Origin: Neonectria sp. B-13
Taxonomy: Eukaryota; Ascomycota; Sordariomycetes; Hypocreales; Nectriaceae
Length of the DNA: 33,894 bases
Direction: 5' to 3'
Assembly: GCA_002682825.1 (NCBI GenBank)
Contig: NOKP01000089.1
Location: forward strand, 5,971-39,864
How positions within the stretch are numbered: the stretch's first letter is position 1; each line of letters opens with the position of its first letter. This document shows positions 33,758 through 33,894 of this stretch, piece by piece. A program made the position numbers and the translations under genes. The notes under the pieces are model-generated. The model saw only the letters and a list, made by a program, of their open reading frames with translations. It did no database searches and had not been told where the DNA came from.

Positions 33758-33765
33758 CTATAAAT
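33758..33765 (+). promoter_or_regulatory. TATA-like box of the transposase gene
   Basis: ctataaat lies about 40 bp upstream of the ATG at 33802 in an otherwise GC-balanced spacer; position and sequence fit a core promoter. Confidence 0.4.
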
Positions 33766-33801
33766 CCCCTCCCTAAGTGCCCTAAGGGCCCTATAACAAC
33801 A

Positions 33802-33894
33802 ATGGACCTTCCACCTCAACAAGTTTATACCTCACGAGAAGATCTTCACTTAGATCTTATGATTTATGCGGCAATTGGTGGCTATAAATTTATT
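33802..33894 (+). CDS. MULE (Mutator-like) transposase, first 31 codons
   Basis: Begins ATG GAC CTT and stays open to the edge of the window. The peptide MDLPPQQVYTSREDLHLDL followed by a hydrophobic/Gly-Tyr stretch (AAIGGYKFI) resembles the start of fungal Mutator-like transposases. In these, a short 'P..V..SREDL' segment leads into a FAR1-like DNA-binding domain that continues 'GY.V...'. The DDE catalytic core and the other terminal repeat would lie to the right. The assignment rests on a short stretch and memory of the family. Confidence 0.55.
   Translation, partial: MDLPPQQVYTSREDLHLDLMIYAAIGGYKFI

Larger units (their letters stand above)
33228..33801. other. Spacer rich in palindromes before the transposase start
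   Basis: No gene seen. From 33480 it carries repeated caattgattg words, then a run of perfect palindromes (33612-33631, 33649-33660, 33693-33710). It probably includes the 5' terminal and promoter region of a transposon whose body lies to the right. Confidence 0.5.

Overview
The window looks like a piece of a filamentous ascomycete genome (Pezizomycotina, probably Sordariomycetes). The genes carry short GT-AG introns of about 45-166 bp, several with CTAAC-like branch sites. Several products (Gcn5, TRP/Yvc1-type channel, CAX exchanger, Nha1-type antiporter, TRK transporter, RING-H2 protein) are typical fungal proteins. Species cannot be read from the sequence.

Left part (1-7 kb): the 5' end of a GCN5-type acetyltransferase gene runs off the left edge (minus strand). 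After it come about 1.6 kb without a recognisable gene, a possible broken plus-strand gene, a frameshifted PD-(D/E)XK nuclease-like pseudogene, an intact two-exon HNH-nuclease-domain gene, and a fragment resembling an OrsD-type zinc-finger region. This mix is typical of an accessory, repeat-rich fungal region.

Centre-left (8.3-15.9 kb): two very large homologous reading frames lie head-to-tail on the minus strand. The upstream one (module A, at least 1,320 aa) ends in a TAG. Sequence homologous to its own interior resumes in the same frame on the next codon (module B, about 1,115 codons). Module B has no usable ATG near its beginning and carries a one-base frameshift in a run of eight C. I do not recognise the family. 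This is the most unusual object in the window.

Centre-right (16.6-31.8 kb): four cation-transport genes occur together. They are a Yvc1/TRP-like channel (minus), a Ca2+/H+ exchanger of the CAX family (plus), an Nha1-type Na+/H+ antiporter (plus) and a TRK K+ transporter (minus). Together they could set vacuolar Ca2+ and cytosolic Na+/K+/H+. They are interrupted by a 435-bp foldback (MITE-like) element, an orphan block of four near-identical ankyrin repeats and a truncated RecQ/TLH-like helicase.

Right end (32.1-33.9 kb): a membrane-anchored RING-H2 gene is followed by a palindrome-rich spacer. The first 31 codons of what looks like a Mutator-like (MULE) transposase run off the right edge. 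Splice models were made by eye from frame continuity and splice-site consensus. No RNA gene or CRISPR array was found.
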